Shown here: piece by piece, positions 15,998 to 24,548 of the stretch | How the letters are laid out: each line of letters begins with the position of its first letter | How positions within the stretch are numbered: the first letter of the stretch is position 1 | From: Pseudomonas lopnurensis | GTDB lineage: Bacteria > Pseudomonadota > Gammaproteobacteria > Pseudomonadales > Pseudomonadaceae | Direction of reading: 5' to 3' | NCBI RefSeq assembly: GCF_015070855.1 | Contig: NZ_JADDIX010000077.1 | Coordinates: 99,563-135,153 of the forward strand | Length of the DNA stretch: 35,591 nt | Notes under the pieces: generated by a model | What the model saw: only the letters and a program-made list of their open reading frames with translations | What the model was told of the DNA's origin: nothing | Databases searched by the model: none | Position numbers and translations under genes: made by a program

Positions 15998-17473
15998 TCA
16001 GCGTTTGCTGCCGAGCAGTGAACCCAGCAAGCCCCTGGCCAACTGCCGCCCCAGTTGACTGGCCGCCTGGCTCAGCGCACTTTTCACCGCCCGCTCGGCC
16101 AGATCTCCCAGACCGCCATCGCTCCTGCCCCGACTGCTCCGGGCTTTTTCGGGCACCTCGGGGCTGCGCGTTGCGGCTTGCCGTGCCCTGGCACTGAGCA
16201 TTTCGTAAGCCGACTCGCGATCGATGGGCTTGTCGTAGCGCCCGCGCAAAGCCGATCGGGCGATGAGACCTGCACGCTCGTCTTCGCTCAGCGGCCCCAC
16301 GCGCGACTGCGGCGGCGCAATCGACACTCGCTGAACCATCGCCGGCGTACCTTTTTCGTCCAGCCCGCCGACCAGCGCCTCGCCGATCCCCAATTCGGTC
16401 AGCACCTCGAGGGTGGAAAATGCCGGATTGGCGCGCAAGCCATCGGCCACCGAGCGCAGCGCTTTCTGTTCCTTGACCGTATAAGCCCGCAGGCCATGCT
16501 GGATACGCAGCCCGAGCTGCGCCAGGACCTGATCCGGCAGATCGCTCGGCGACTGGGTCACGAAGTAGACGCCCACGCCCTTCGAGCGGATCAGCCGTAC
16601 CACCTGTACCAGCCGCTCCTGCAGTGCCTTGGGCGTATCGCCAAACAGCAGGTGCGCCTCATCGAAGAACAGCGCCAGCAAGGGCCTGTCGGCATCGCCG
16701 CGCTCCGGAAGCTGCTCGAACAGTTCGGCCAGCAACCACAACAGGAACGTGGCATAGACCTTCGGCGCCTCGTGCACCAGTACGCGGGCGTCGAGCAGAT
16801 GGATACGGCCTCTGCCGTCACGATCCGGATGCAACAGATCCTCGAGCTGCAGCGCCGGCTCGCCGAACAACGCCTCCGCTCCCTGCTGCTCCAGCGTCGC
16901 CAGGCGCCGCAACAATGCCTGGGCCGAGGCGCCGGTGAACAGCGCGCTCTCCTCGCCCAGCATCTGCGGATCGGCCTTGAGGTGGTTGAGCAGCGCCTTC
17001 AGATCCTTCAGGTCGAGCAGCAGCAGGCCTTCCCGGTCCGCCACCATGAACGCGGCATAGAGCGCCGCCTGCTGGCTATCGCTCAGGTCGAGCAGATTGC
17101 CCAGCAGCAACGGCCCCATCTCGCTCAGGGTGGTGCGCAAGGGATGACCGCTGCGACCATGCACGTCCCACAGGGTCACCGGGTAGGCCTGTGGCTGGTG
17201 GCCCAGCCAGGGCATGCCGGCGATGCGCTCGGCGATCTTGCCTTGCGGCGCACCCGCGGCACCCAGGCCGCACAGATCACCCTTGATGTCGGCGGCGAAC
17301 ACCGCGACCCCGGCATCGCTGAACTGCTCGACCAGGCGCTGCAGGGTCACCGTCTTGCCGGTCCCCGTGGCGCCGGCGATCAGCCCGTGCCGATTGGCCA
17401 GACGCAGAGACTGGCCGTTGGGTTCGCCACTGGCATCGGCGCCGAGCACCAGGCGGTCGATCAATGCCTTCAT
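15998..17473 (-). CDS. HerA-like P-loop ATPase (DUF853 family)
   Basis: This cytoplasmic ATPase of the HerA/FtsK superfamily has 491 residues. Walker A is GATGTGKT (34-41) after the typical RHGLIAGATG entry. Walker B is LLALFFDEAHLLFGD, near mid-protein. VTQSPSDLPDQVLAQLGLRIQH is the family's diagnostic sensor segment. The C-terminal tail (SRGRSDGG...) is low complexity, ending in a basic amphipathic stretch. HerA enzymes pump DNA with NurA nucleases in archaea, but bacterial DUF853 proteins usually lack a NurA neighbour, as here, and their role is unknown. A 70-residue gene lies upstream in the same orientation, 42 bp away, and may be co-transcribed. Confidence 0.88.
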   Translation of the reverse strand: MKALIDRLVLGADASGEPNGQSLRLANRHGLIAGATGTGKTVTLQRLVEQFSDAGVAVFAADIKGDLCGLGAAGAPQGKIAERIAGMPWLGHQPQAYPVTLWDVHGRSGHPLRTTLSEMGPLLLGNLLDLSDSQQAALYAAFMVADREGLLLLDLKDLKALLNHLKADPQMLGEESALFTGASAQALLRRLATLEQQGAEALFGEPALQLEDLLHPDRDGRGRIHLLDARVLVHEAPKVYATFLLWLLAELFEQLPERGDADRPLLALFFDEAHLLFGDTPKALQERLVQVVRLIRSKGVGVYFVTQSPSDLPDQVLAQLGLRIQHGLRAYTVKEQKALRSVADGLRANPAFSTLEVLTELGIGEALVGGLDEKGTPAMVQRVSIAPPQSRVGPLSEDERAGLIARSALRGRYDKPIDRESAYEMLSARARQAATRSPEVPEKARSSRGRSDGGLGDLAERAVKSALSQAASQLGRQLARGLLGSLLGSKR

Positions 17474-17515
17474 CGGCCCATCTCCCTATCATGCAGCGTC
17501 TGTGAGGATGTCCTG

Positions 17516-17728
17516 TCAGCGTTCCCGTCCATCCGCATCATCATCATGCCCGTCCGGCAGCGCAGGTTCGGCCTTTTCCTGTTCCTGCAGCCGGGCCCAG
17601 AGCGCCGCGGCCTCGGCGAACTCGGCGCCATGCTCGGGCGTCAGCGCCTCGGGATCGTAACGCCGGGTACAGCCGCTCCCGATGATCGGCAGCGCCTTCG
17701 AAGCGGCTCGCTCGAGGGGATCGCCCAT
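17516..17728 (-). CDS. Hypothetical small acidic protein (70 aa)
   Basis: The frame begins ATG 17728 (MGDPLERAASKALPIIGSGC...) and ends GHDDDADGRER at TGA 17516. AGGAG stands 5 bases before the ATG, which fixes the start; the open frame further upstream only overlaps the end of purU. The protein has a basic, Cys-containing middle (SGCTRRYDPEAL) and an acidic C terminus with a predicted helix (AEFAEAAALWARLQEQEK). It lies 13 bp after purU and 42 bp before the HerA-like gene, all on the minus strand. A shared transcript with either is likely. No known domain is recognised. Confidence 0.65.
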   Translation of the reverse strand: MGDPLERAASKALPIIGSGCTRRYDPEALTPEHGAEFAEAAALWARLQEQEKAEPALPDGHDDDADGRER

Positions 17729-17741
17729 GACGGCTCCTGAC

Positions 17742-18593
17742 TCAGTTGAACACCAGCGTCTTGTTGCTGTGCACCAGCACGCGGTCCTGCAAGTGATAGC
17801 GCAGGCCACGGGAAAGCACCATCTTCTCCACGTCCTTGCCGAGACGGACCATGTCCTCGATGCTGTCGCGATGGCTGACACGGACCACGTCCTGCTCGAT
17901 GATCGGCCCGGCGTCCAGCTCTTCGGTGACGTAGTGACAGGTCGCGCCGACCAGCTTCACGCCACGCAGCGAGGCCTGATGGTAGGGCTTGGCGCCGATG
18001 AAAGAAGGCAGGAAGCTGTGATGGATATTGATGACGCGCTGGGCGAACTCGGCGCACAGCTCCGAAGGCAGGATCTGCATGTAGCGCGCCAGTACGATCA
18101 CGTCCGCCCGCTGCTCACGCACCAGGCGGGTCACCTCGGCGAAGGCCTCCTGCTTTTTCCCGGGCTCGACCGGGACGTGGAAATACGGAATGCCGTGCCA
18201 CTCGACCATGCTGCGCAGGTCGTCATGGTTGGAAATCACGCAAGGAATATCGCAATCCAACTCGCCGCTGTGCCAGCGGTGCAACAGATCGGCCAGACAG
18301 TGCGACTCGCGGCTGGCCATCAGCACCACCCGCTTGCGTTGCTCGGAGTCGGTGATGCGCCACTCCATGGAAAACTCGCGGGCGATAGGCGCGAAGGCCT
18401 GGCGGAACCCCTCCAGATCGAAGGGCAGCGAATCCGCGCGAATCTCGTGGCGCATGAAGAACCAACCGCTCTGATGATCGGAATGGTGGTTGGCTTCAGT
18501 GATCCAGCCATTGTAGGTAGCAAGGAAATTACTGACCTTGGCGACAATGCCAACGCCATCGGGACAGGCAATGACCAGCCTGAAAGTGCGCAT
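17742..18593 (-). CDS. purU: Formyltetrahydrofolate deformylase PurU
   Basis: PurU hydrolyses 10-formyl-tetrahydrofolate to tetrahydrofolate and formate, balancing one-carbon pools and feeding formate to PurT. The 283 residues comprise an N-terminal ACT regulatory domain (about 1-80) and a formyltransferase fold. The catalytic Asn-His-Asp set is visible as N179 and H181 in INIHHSFLPSF and D217 in EELDAGPII. Length and motifs are normal for the family. It reads leftward from the mvaT gap, where a purU promoter must also lie. From memory, purU next to mvaT and sbcB is the P. aeruginosa order PA4314-PA4316. Confidence 0.95.
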   Translation of the reverse strand: MRTFRLVIACPDGVGIVAKVSNFLATYNGWITEANHHSDHQSGWFFMRHEIRADSLPFDLEGFRQAFAPIAREFSMEWRITDSEQRKRVVLMASRESHCLADLLHRWHSGELDCDIPCVISNHDDLRSMVEWHGIPYFHVPVEPGKKQEAFAEVTRLVREQRADVIVLARYMQILPSELCAEFAQRVINIHHSFLPSFIGAKPYHQASLRGVKLVGATCHYVTEELDAGPIIEQDVVRVSHRDSIEDMVRLGKDVEKMVLSRGLRYHLQDRVLVHSNKTLVFN

Positions 18594-18917
18594 TTAAAGG
18601 GTTACTCCGGCTCAAAAAAAGTAGGACGCCGCATTCTAGCCCAGCAAGCAAAAGCACAGCCATCGAGTTAAGCACAGCCGCGGCAGCCTTCGTCAGCCAA
18701 CTAAAAGGCGAAGACAGTCGCTGGACGAGCCCGCACCGACGGCGGCAGCGCTTAAAACCATCGTCTCATGTGGCGGTTAAGGCTCACGCTAAAACTTGTC
18801 CAATAAACCAGAATATTGCGCCGAGTATTAGTTGAGGCTCGCCAGCCGGCGTAACGCACCTCTCCAGACTCGAAATATTTCCTGCAAATACTTGCCATGG
18901 TTTTTTAGCACTCTATA

Positions 18918-18946
18918 TTTACTTGCGCATTACGCAGGCCTATCAT
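18918..18946 (+). promoter_or_regulatory. Candidate sigma-70 promoter of mvaT
   Basis: TTTACT (18918-18923) and TATCAT (18941-18946) are separated by exactly 17 bp and lie 39 bp before the mvaT ATG. The preceding 100 bp are unusually AT-rich for this window (for example ATATTTCCTGCAAATACTTG and TATATTTA). That would suit promoter activity and could also be bound by MvaT itself. The rest of the 392-bp purU-mvaT gap holds no gene that I can see. Confidence 0.45.
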
Positions 18947-18985
18947 TGCTGTCACTTGCGTTCAAACCTATCCCAAGGAAGTCAT

Positions 18986-19366
18986 ATGTCACTGATCAAT
19001 GAATATCGCGCCACTGAAGAGGCCATCAAGGAACTTCAGGAGCGGCTGAAGTCACTCTCGGAAGATGACAAGCTGAAAAAGGAACTCGAGTTCGAAGGCA
19101 AGCTGCGCGAACTCATGGGCGAATACCAGAAGTCGCTGCGTGACATCATTGCCCTGCTCGATCCGGATGCCGCGCGCACCAGCAAAGCCCCGCGTTCTGC
19201 CAAAGCCCCGGTCGCCAGCAAGCGCGCGCGCCGCGTCAAGCAGTACAAGAACCCGCACACCGGCGAAGTGATTGAAACCAAAGGTGGTAATCACAAGACA
19301 CTGAAAGAATGGAAAGCCCAGTGGGGCTCCGAAACCGTTGAAAGCTGGGCCACCCTGCTCGGCTAA
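18986..19366 (+). CDS. mvaT: H-NS-family xenogeneic silencer MvaT
   Basis: MvaT is a nucleoid-associated protein that binds AT-rich DNA and silences horizontally acquired and virulence genes in pseudomonads. The protein is 126 residues. It has an N-terminal coiled-coil oligomerisation region (MSLINEYRATEEAIKELQER..., about 1-60), a basic Ala/Pro/Lys linker, and a C-terminal DNA-binding domain with KQYKNPHTGEV and the KGGNHKTLKEWKAQWG loop, whose Gly-Asn dips into the minor groove. AAGGAAG precedes ATG 18986; an upstream in-frame extension from 18923 is not plausible. It is monocistronic, with a strong terminator after it. Confidence 0.96.
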   Translation: MSLINEYRATEEAIKELQERLKSLSEDDKLKKELEFEGKLRELMGEYQKSLRDIIALLDPDAARTSKAPRSAKAPVASKRARRVKQYKNPHTGEVIETKGGNHKTLKEWKAQWGSETVESWATLLG

Positions 19367-19387
19367 GCAAAGCGGTTCTTTATAACG

Positions 19388-19436
19388 AAACGCCGTTTCT
19401 CGACGCGTATGCGCGTGTCGAGAAACGGCGTTTTTT
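19388..19436 (+). terminator. Strong rho-independent terminator of mvaT
   Basis: A perfect 17-bp stem (19388-19404 with 19417-19433; core CGCCGTTTCTCGAC) with a 12-base loop ends in six Ts at 19431-19436. It lies 21 bases after the mvaT stop. It is one of the clearest terminators in the window. Confidence 0.95.
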
Positions 19437-19540
19437 CGTATGGAACTCAGGCCCGCCGAAGAGTCCGTCGAGCGAAGGTCGGACAAGCCGATATTCAATG
19501 CAGCATGAGCGCGCGGAGTCCTTGCGTTAGAACGTGTGCT

Positions 19541-19606
19541 GTCAGGCGAGCATCGCGGCGAGCCATGACAACAGCACTGGGGCGAGAAGTGGCAACGCCG
19601 CCTGAC
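19541..19606. repeat. Stem-loop repeat between mvaT and sbcB
   Basis: GTCAGGCG (19541-19548) pairs with CGCCTGAC (19599-19606) across a 50-base centre. The centre includes GAAGTGGCAACGCCG, which closely resembles GGAGTGGCAACGCCG in the inverted-repeat element at 32228-32392. It is probably a decayed member of the same dispersed repeat family. Confidence 0.45.
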
Positions 19607-19646
19607 GGCAAAGGGCGCCGCCAGAATCGAACAGGCAACTTCTGAG

Positions 19647-21077
19647 TCAGCACAGATAACGCTCCCGCAAGCGCTGCCCGTAGTGATGCCACAGTTGCAG
19701 GAGTTCCTGTTGCGCCGGCGTGGCGCTGGCCAGGAATGACTGCATGTCCTGCTCGAACTGCGCCAGGGTATTGGGCGCGCCCCATGCGGGTTCACTCAAC
19801 CGACGCCGGCAGAACTGCTGCCATTGCAACTGCTCTTGCGTGGACAAGGCGTCCGGAAAATTGCGGGCGCGGTAGCGAAACAGCAATTCCGCAAGGCGGG
19901 AATCATCGAACGACCATGTCTGCCTGGCCAGCTCCGCCGGCGACAGGCTTCGGACTTGCTCGCATAAGTGCCGGTCCCGCTCACGGAGAAAGCCGTCATA
20001 TAACTGTTGCTCGGGGTCCTCACTCGCGGCAAAGCCCTCCTCTCGGTAGATCTCGTCCAGCTTGCCGCTCCAGCCTTGGCGGTTTTCACGCAACGCGGCG
20101 GCGCGCGACTGGCAACCGTGCACGTCCAGCCCCAGGCGCTGGACGTCGGCCTCGCGCAGCACCTTGAGCGGTGCCAGGACCGGACAGCGATTGACGTACA
20201 CCAGCTTCAGGGGCACCGGCAGCGCACCCTCGGCGAGCGCTTCGCGACGCGTATAAAGACGCTGGCGCAAGGTCTCGGCCGGCTCCTGCCACAGCGGACC
20301 GGGGTCGGCCTGCAGATCGCAGACGATCAGCGCGTTGCGATTGCGCGGATGCCACGCCAGCGGCAGGACAATGGAGAGGAAATGCCGGGCCGCCGAAAAG
20401 CGCCCGGACACATGGACCAGCGGCTTGAGCAGCTCGATCTGCTCGAGCACCGCATGCTTGCGTCGCAGGTTGTAGAGATAGTCGTACAGCCGTGGCTGGC
20501 GACTGCGAATGAGCTTCGCCAGGGCAATGGTGGCGCGCACATCGGACAACGCATCGTGCGCCTGCAGATGCTCCAGCCCGTTGGCGGCGCTCAGGCGTTC
20601 GAGCTTGAGCGTCACTCGCCCGTCCTCTTCCGGCCAGACCAGCCCTTCGGGACGCAGCGCATAGGCGGTGCGCACCAGATCGATCAGGTCCCAGCGACTG
20701 TTGCCACCCTGCCATTCCCTTGCGTAGGGATCGAAGAAGTTGCGGTACAGGCTGTAGCGGGTCACCTCGTCATCGAAACGCAGGCTGTTGTAACCGGCGC
20801 CGCAGGTCCCGGGCGCGGCCAGTTCCCGATGCAGGCGCTGGACGAACTCGGCTTCGCAAAGCCCCTTCTGCTGCAGTATTGCCGGGGTGATGCCGGTGAC
20901 CAGGCAGGCGGCCGGGTGGGGCAGAATATCGTCCGCGGGGCGGCAATAGATATTCAGCGGCTCACCTATCTCCTCGAGCGCCTCGTTGGTGCGAATGCCG
21001 GCAACCTGCAAGGGGCGATCGCGGCTCGGGGAGATGCCGGTGGTCTCGAAGTCATACCAGAAAATGCTCGGAGTCAC
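19647..21077 (-). CDS. sbcB: Exodeoxyribonuclease I SbcB
   Basis: This processive 3'-5' single-strand DNA exonuclease is used in recombination and mismatch repair. The DEDD catalytic start is visible as WYDFETTG near the N terminus, giving D9 and E11. Further on come GITPAILQQKGL, AGYNSLRFDDEVTRY and the NGLEHLQAHDALSDVRATIALAKLI segment, which carries the H and D of the DEDDh site. The C-terminal ExoI SH3-like and helical parts follow. I chose GTG 21077 (476 residues, near the E. coli length of 475) because AAGGA lies 7 bases upstream. The 66-residue extension to 21275 has no homology that I recognise. Confidence 0.92.
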   Translation of the reverse strand: MTPSIFWYDFETTGISPSRDRPLQVAGIRTNEALEEIGEPLNIYCRPADDILPHPAACLVTGITPAILQQKGLCEAEFVQRLHRELAAPGTCGAGYNSLRFDDEVTRYSLYRNFFDPYAREWQGGNSRWDLIDLVRTAYALRPEGLVWPEEDGRVTLKLERLSAANGLEHLQAHDALSDVRATIALAKLIRSRQPRLYDYLYNLRRKHAVLEQIELLKPLVHVSGRFSAARHFLSIVLPLAWHPRNRNALIVCDLQADPGPLWQEPAETLRQRLYTRREALAEGALPVPLKLVYVNRCPVLAPLKVLREADVQRLGLDVHGCQSRAAALRENRQGWSGKLDEIYREEGFAASEDPEQQLYDGFLRERDRHLCEQVRSLSPAELARQTWSFDDSRLAELLFRYRARNFPDALSTQEQLQWQQFCRRRLSEPAWGAPNTLAQFEQDMQSFLASATPAQQELLQLWHHYGQRLRERYLC

Positions 21078-21217
21078 GTAAAGATCCTTCTCGATCAGCG
21101 GCAGCCAGTCTAGGGTCTGTTGAGATTTCGCCACAAGCCGCGTTGCAGCGCCGCACAGCACGGCGCCCCGAACGCCCTCTTTGCGGCCGACGTCCCGCAA
21201 CGACACCGGCATTCGGC

Positions 21218-21223
21218 CATAAT
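21218..21223 (+). promoter_or_regulatory. Possible -10 box upstream of the RDD-SpoIIM-MoxR operon
   Basis: CATAAT at 21218-21223 in the sbcB-RDD divergent gap (21078-21323) is a good -10, but the -35 at 17-bp spacing (CCGCAA) is weak. Transcription would begin near 21230, ten bases before an in-frame ATG at 21240. This favours a translation start further down. Confidence 0.3.
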
Positions 21224-21323
21224 CACACGCCGACCCGCCATGCCGACGCTTGCCCCGGCGCATTGCTCCAGGCACCGTTGGCGCATAGCATCGGCCTTTG
21301 CTCGAACCCAGACGACATCACCC

Positions 21324-22031
21324 TTGCCCTCAGCTCTCGATCACCAGCCACCGCTGGACAACTGCCACAGGGTGGAAACCCCAGAAGGCATCGACCTGCT
21401 CCTGCGCCCGGCCGGGCTCGTGCCGCGCGCCCTCGCCTTTACCCTGGACCTGGTCATTCGCGCGGCGATCCTGCTCGCCCTGTTCATCGGCCTCGGACTG
21501 CTGGGCACGTTCGGCATGGGGCTCGCCGCCCTGCTGCTGTTTCTCGTGCAGTGGTGGTACATGGTGCTGTTCGAGGTGTTGAACCAGGGCCGTACACCGG
21601 GCAAGCAATGGCTGGGGCTGCGCGTGGTACATGACGATGGCACACCGGTCGGTTGGACCTCGTCGCTGACCCGCAACCTGCTGCGCTTCGTCGACATGCT
21701 GCCGTTCGGCTATTTCCTCGGCGCGCTCAGTTGCCTGGGCCACCCGGTCTTCAAACGCCTGGGCGACCTTGCCGCCGGCACCCTGGTGATCTACCAGGAG
21801 AAGCCGCAGGCGCGCCCGGAACTGCCACCAGCCGAAGCCCAGCAGCCACCGTTCAGCCTCACCCTGGACGATCAGCGCGCGCTGATCGGCTTTGCCGAGC
21901 GCCAGTCGAGCCTGTCCGCCGAACGTCGCCTCGAGCTGGCTGCAATCCTCGCCGAGCCGCTGCGAACCACCCGTGAGGAGGCCGAAACCAGAATCCATGG
22001 CATCGCCCGCGGGCTGCTGGGGCCGCAATGA
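21324..22031 (+). CDS. RDD family membrane protein (first gene of MoxR operon)
   Basis: This integral membrane protein has an RDD domain. Residues after VETPEGIDLLLRPAGLVPRAL contain an Arg near the membrane and helices at about 34-55, 60-80 and 110-130. The family's Asp-Asp features are seen as DLVIRA and the GRTPGKQWLGLRVV segment. A hydrophilic C-terminal tail of about 80 residues follows. The start is uncertain: TTG 21324 (235 residues) leaves a typical N terminus, but it has no clear ribosome site. ATG 21240 would add 28 residues that look unprotein-like. It overlaps the next gene by ATGA. RDD proteins are suspected transporters; the function here is unknown. Confidence 0.75.
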   Translation: MPSALDHQPPLDNCHRVETPEGIDLLLRPAGLVPRALAFTLDLVIRAAILLALFIGLGLLGTFGMGLAALLLFLVQWWYMVLFEVLNQGRTPGKQWLGLRVVHDDGTPVGWTSSLTRNLLRFVDMLPFGYFLGALSCLGHPVFKRLGDLAAGTLVIYQEKPQARPELPPAEAQQPPFSLTLDDQRALIGFAERQSSLSAERRLELAAILAEPLRTTREEAETRIHGIARGLLGPQ

Positions 22032-23008
22032 AACAGGCCGCCTTCGAACGCCGGTATCAACCCGCATGGCTCGCCTTCGCCGCCCAGCTGGATGCGCTCG
22101 AGCGCGGCAAACCGCCCCCGATGCAGGCCGATGCCTTCCCGGCCGCCTATCGGCAGATCTGCCAGCAACTGGCCCTGTCCGAAGCGCGCGGCTACAGCAG
22201 CCACCTGATCGAACAGTTGCAGCAACTGGCGCTGCGCGGCCATCAGCAGTTCTATCGCCATCGCAGCCCGTTGCTCGGGCGGTTGCTGGGCTTCGTCCTG
22301 GGCGGTTTCGCCCGCTCGGTACGGGCCCAGTGGCGCTATGTGCTGGCCGCCAGCCTGCTGTTCTATGGCAGCCTGATCAGCATGGGAATGCTGGTCCATG
22401 CCTTTCCCGAGCTGGTCTACAGCCTGCTGCCAGCGGACCAGGTGGCGCAGATGGAGCGGATGTACGATCCGGACGCCAGCCGCCTCGGCCGCTTCGCCGA
22501 ACGCGGTTCCGGCGACGATTGGCTGATGTTCGGCTATTACGTGATGAACAACATCGGCATCGCCTTCCAGACCTTCGCCAGCGGCCTGCTGTTCGGCCTC
22601 GGCAGCCTGTTCTTTCTCCTGTTCAATGGCCTGACGATCGGTGCCGTGGCCGGTCATCTCACTGAGATCGGCTATCACCAGCCGTTCTGGTCGTTCGTCA
22701 TCGGCCACGGCGCCTTCGAACTGACGGCCATCACCCTGGCCGGCGCGGCCGGCCTGAGGCTCGGCAGCGCGCTGGTCGCGCCGGGGCGACTGACGCGTGG
22801 CGCGGCACTGCGCCAGGCCGCCGCGCTCGGCATCCGCCTGGTCTGCGGCGCCATCGGGCTCCTGCTGATCGCAGCTTTCGTCGAGGCGTACTGGTCGTCC
22901 ATGACGGTGGTCTCGCCGACGACCAAGTATGTCGTCGGCGCGTTGCTCTGGCTGCTGGTAGCCAGCTATTTCGCTTTCGCCGGCCGGAGTCGCCATGCAG
23001 CTGACTGA
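22028..23008 (+). CDS. SpoIIM-type stage II sporulation protein M family membrane protein (DUF95)
   Basis: This 326-residue polytopic membrane protein has a soluble N-terminal helical region of about 95 residues (LDALERGKPPPMQADAF..., YRQICQQLALSEARGY) and then about six helices. The SpoIIM-like core includes YYVMNNIGIAFQTFASGLLFGLG and the conserved HGAFELTAITLAGAAGLRLG, which is the diagnostic segment. There is no sporulation in pseudomonads, so the family name is historical. The start ATGA overlaps the RDD stop, and the end overlaps the next gene by 14 bp, showing tight co-translation. Confidence 0.85.
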   Translation: MKQAAFERRYQPAWLAFAAQLDALERGKPPPMQADAFPAAYRQICQQLALSEARGYSSHLIEQLQQLALRGHQQFYRHRSPLLGRLLGFVLGGFARSVRAQWRYVLAASLLFYGSLISMGMLVHAFPELVYSLLPADQVAQMERMYDPDASRLGRFAERGSGDDWLMFGYYVMNNIGIAFQTFASGLLFGLGSLFFLLFNGLTIGAVAGHLTEIGYHQPFWSFVIGHGAFELTAITLAGAAGLRLGSALVAPGRLTRGAALRQAAALGIRLVCGAIGLLLIAAFVEAYWSSMTVVSPTTKYVVGALLWLLVASYFAFAGRSRHAAD

Positions 23009-24548
23009 CGCCAGCGTCTCGATTCGCCCGCGCAGCGCCTGGGAGGCGCTGGATCTCGGCACCCTGCTCGCCCGACGCCACGCCGGCCTGCTGATGGCGA
23101 GCTGGGCGGCCGTCACCCTGCCGGTGTTCGGCGCCCTCAGCCTGCTGCTCTGGGAGCAGCCGAGCCTGGCGCTGCTGCTGTTCTGGTGGCTCAAGCCACT
23201 TTATGAACGATTGCCGCTGCATATCCTCTCGCGAGCGCTGTTCGGCGATATCCCCACCTTTAGCGAAAGTCTGAAGGCCCTGCCCGGCCTGTTGCGCCCG
23301 CAGTGGTTGGCCAGCCTCACCTGGCGCCGGCTGAGCACCACGCGCAGTTTCGACCTGCCGGTGCAACAGCTCGAAGGGCTCGGCGGCACGAAGCGCCGTG
23401 AGCGCCTGGTGACGCTCGGCCTGCGCAGCGGCCGCGCCGCCAGTTGGCTGACCGTGGTCGGCGTGCATCTGGAAGGCGCACTCTGGCTCGGCCTGCTCGG
23501 CTTGCTGTACTTCCTGCTGCCGGCGCAGCTGGTGCAGAGCTGGAGCTGGCAAGATCTGCTCGGGCTCGGCAGCGAATGGCTCTGGCTGGAACACCTGTCC
23601 AACCTGCTCTATGCGCTGGTGCTGATCGTCTGGGAACCGGTCTACGTCGCCTGCGGCTTCAGCCTCTATCTCAACCGGCGCACCCAGCTGGAGGCCTGGG
23701 ATATCGAACTGGCTTTCCGCCGTCTGCGCCAGCGCCTGCTGGGCGCATTGCCCATTCTGCTGCTCGCCTGCAGCCTGCTGCTGTGGCCGGCGGACAAGGC
23801 GGCCTGGGCGGCTCCCGCGCCACCGCCAGACGCAACGCAGGCCGGACCGGAGGCCGAGCGCTTGCGCAATCAGCCGCTGACCGGCGAAGCGGCACGCCAA
23901 CGCATCGGCGAGCTGCTGGACCAGCCGCCGTTTCAACAGCGCGAGACGGTCACCCGCTGGCGCTTCGGCGACACCACCGACGAACAGCAGCCCGGTGCGC
24001 TGGCGCGCCTGCTGGAAACCCTGCTGCAGGGCGGCAAACTCTGGCAAGGCCTGGAAAAGCTGGCGCAGCTGCTGGAAATACTGCTGTGGACGGCACTCGC
24101 ACTGGTGATCGCCCTGCTGCTATGGCGCTACCGTGAATGGCTGCGAACCTTCGGCGTCCGTCTGCGCCGGCCGGCCAGTCAACTACCGCCACTACCGAAG
24201 CGGCTGTTCGGCCTGGACGTCACGCCCGAGCACCTGCCCGCCGATATCGCCGCCGAGGCCGAGCGGCTCTGGCAGGAGCATCCGCGCGAAGCGCTCGGCC
24301 TGCTCTACCGCGGGCTGCTCAGCCGGCTGCTGCATGATTTCCGACTGCCGCTGAAGGCGGCGCATACCGAGGGGGAAATCCTGCAGCTGGTGCGCCAGCT
24401 CGAACGTGCCGAGCTCAGCCGCTTCGCACAAACGCTGACCCGCCATTGGCAGGACCAGGCCTACGGCCACCGGAACGCGCCCGCGGCGACGCGCGACGAG
24501 CTATGCGCCGGCTGGCGCGCGCTGTTCGCACAGGAGGGTCGCGCGTGA
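22995..24548 (+). CDS. DUF4129 domain membrane protein
   Basis: The protein is 517 residues. N-terminal hydrophobic helices (from ASWAAVTLPVFGALSLLLW onward) are followed by more helices to about 275, then a hydrophilic region, another helix (about 353-375, LLEILLWTALALVIALLLW), and a C-terminal soluble DUF4129-type domain (about 420-510). The latter contains RLWQEHPREALGLLYRGLLSRL and a TEGEIL motif. DUF4129 often ends transglutaminase-like proteins, but no transglutaminase domain is visible here. It overlaps both neighbours (14 bp before, 4 bp after). Its role is probably as a membrane scaffold for the MoxR/DUF58 pair; this is inference. Confidence 0.82.
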   Translation: MQLTDASVSIRPRSAWEALDLGTLLARRHAGLLMASWAAVTLPVFGALSLLLWEQPSLALLLFWWLKPLYERLPLHILSRALFGDIPTFSESLKALPGLLRPQWLASLTWRRLSTTRSFDLPVQQLEGLGGTKRRERLVTLGLRSGRAASWLTVVGVHLEGALWLGLLGLLYFLLPAQLVQSWSWQDLLGLGSEWLWLEHLSNLLYALVLIVWEPVYVACGFSLYLNRRTQLEAWDIELAFRRLRQRLLGALPILLLACSLLLWPADKAAWAAPAPPPDATQAGPEAERLRNQPLTGEAARQRIGELLDQPPFQQRETVTRWRFGDTTDEQQPGALARLLETLLQGGKLWQGLEKLAQLLEILLWTALALVIALLLWRYREWLRTFGVRLRRPASQLPPLPKRLFGLDVTPEHLPADIAAEAERLWQEHPREALGLLYRGLLSRLLHDFRLPLKAAHTEGEILQLVRQLERAELSRFAQTLTRHWQDQAYGHRNAPAATRDELCAGWRALFAQEGRA

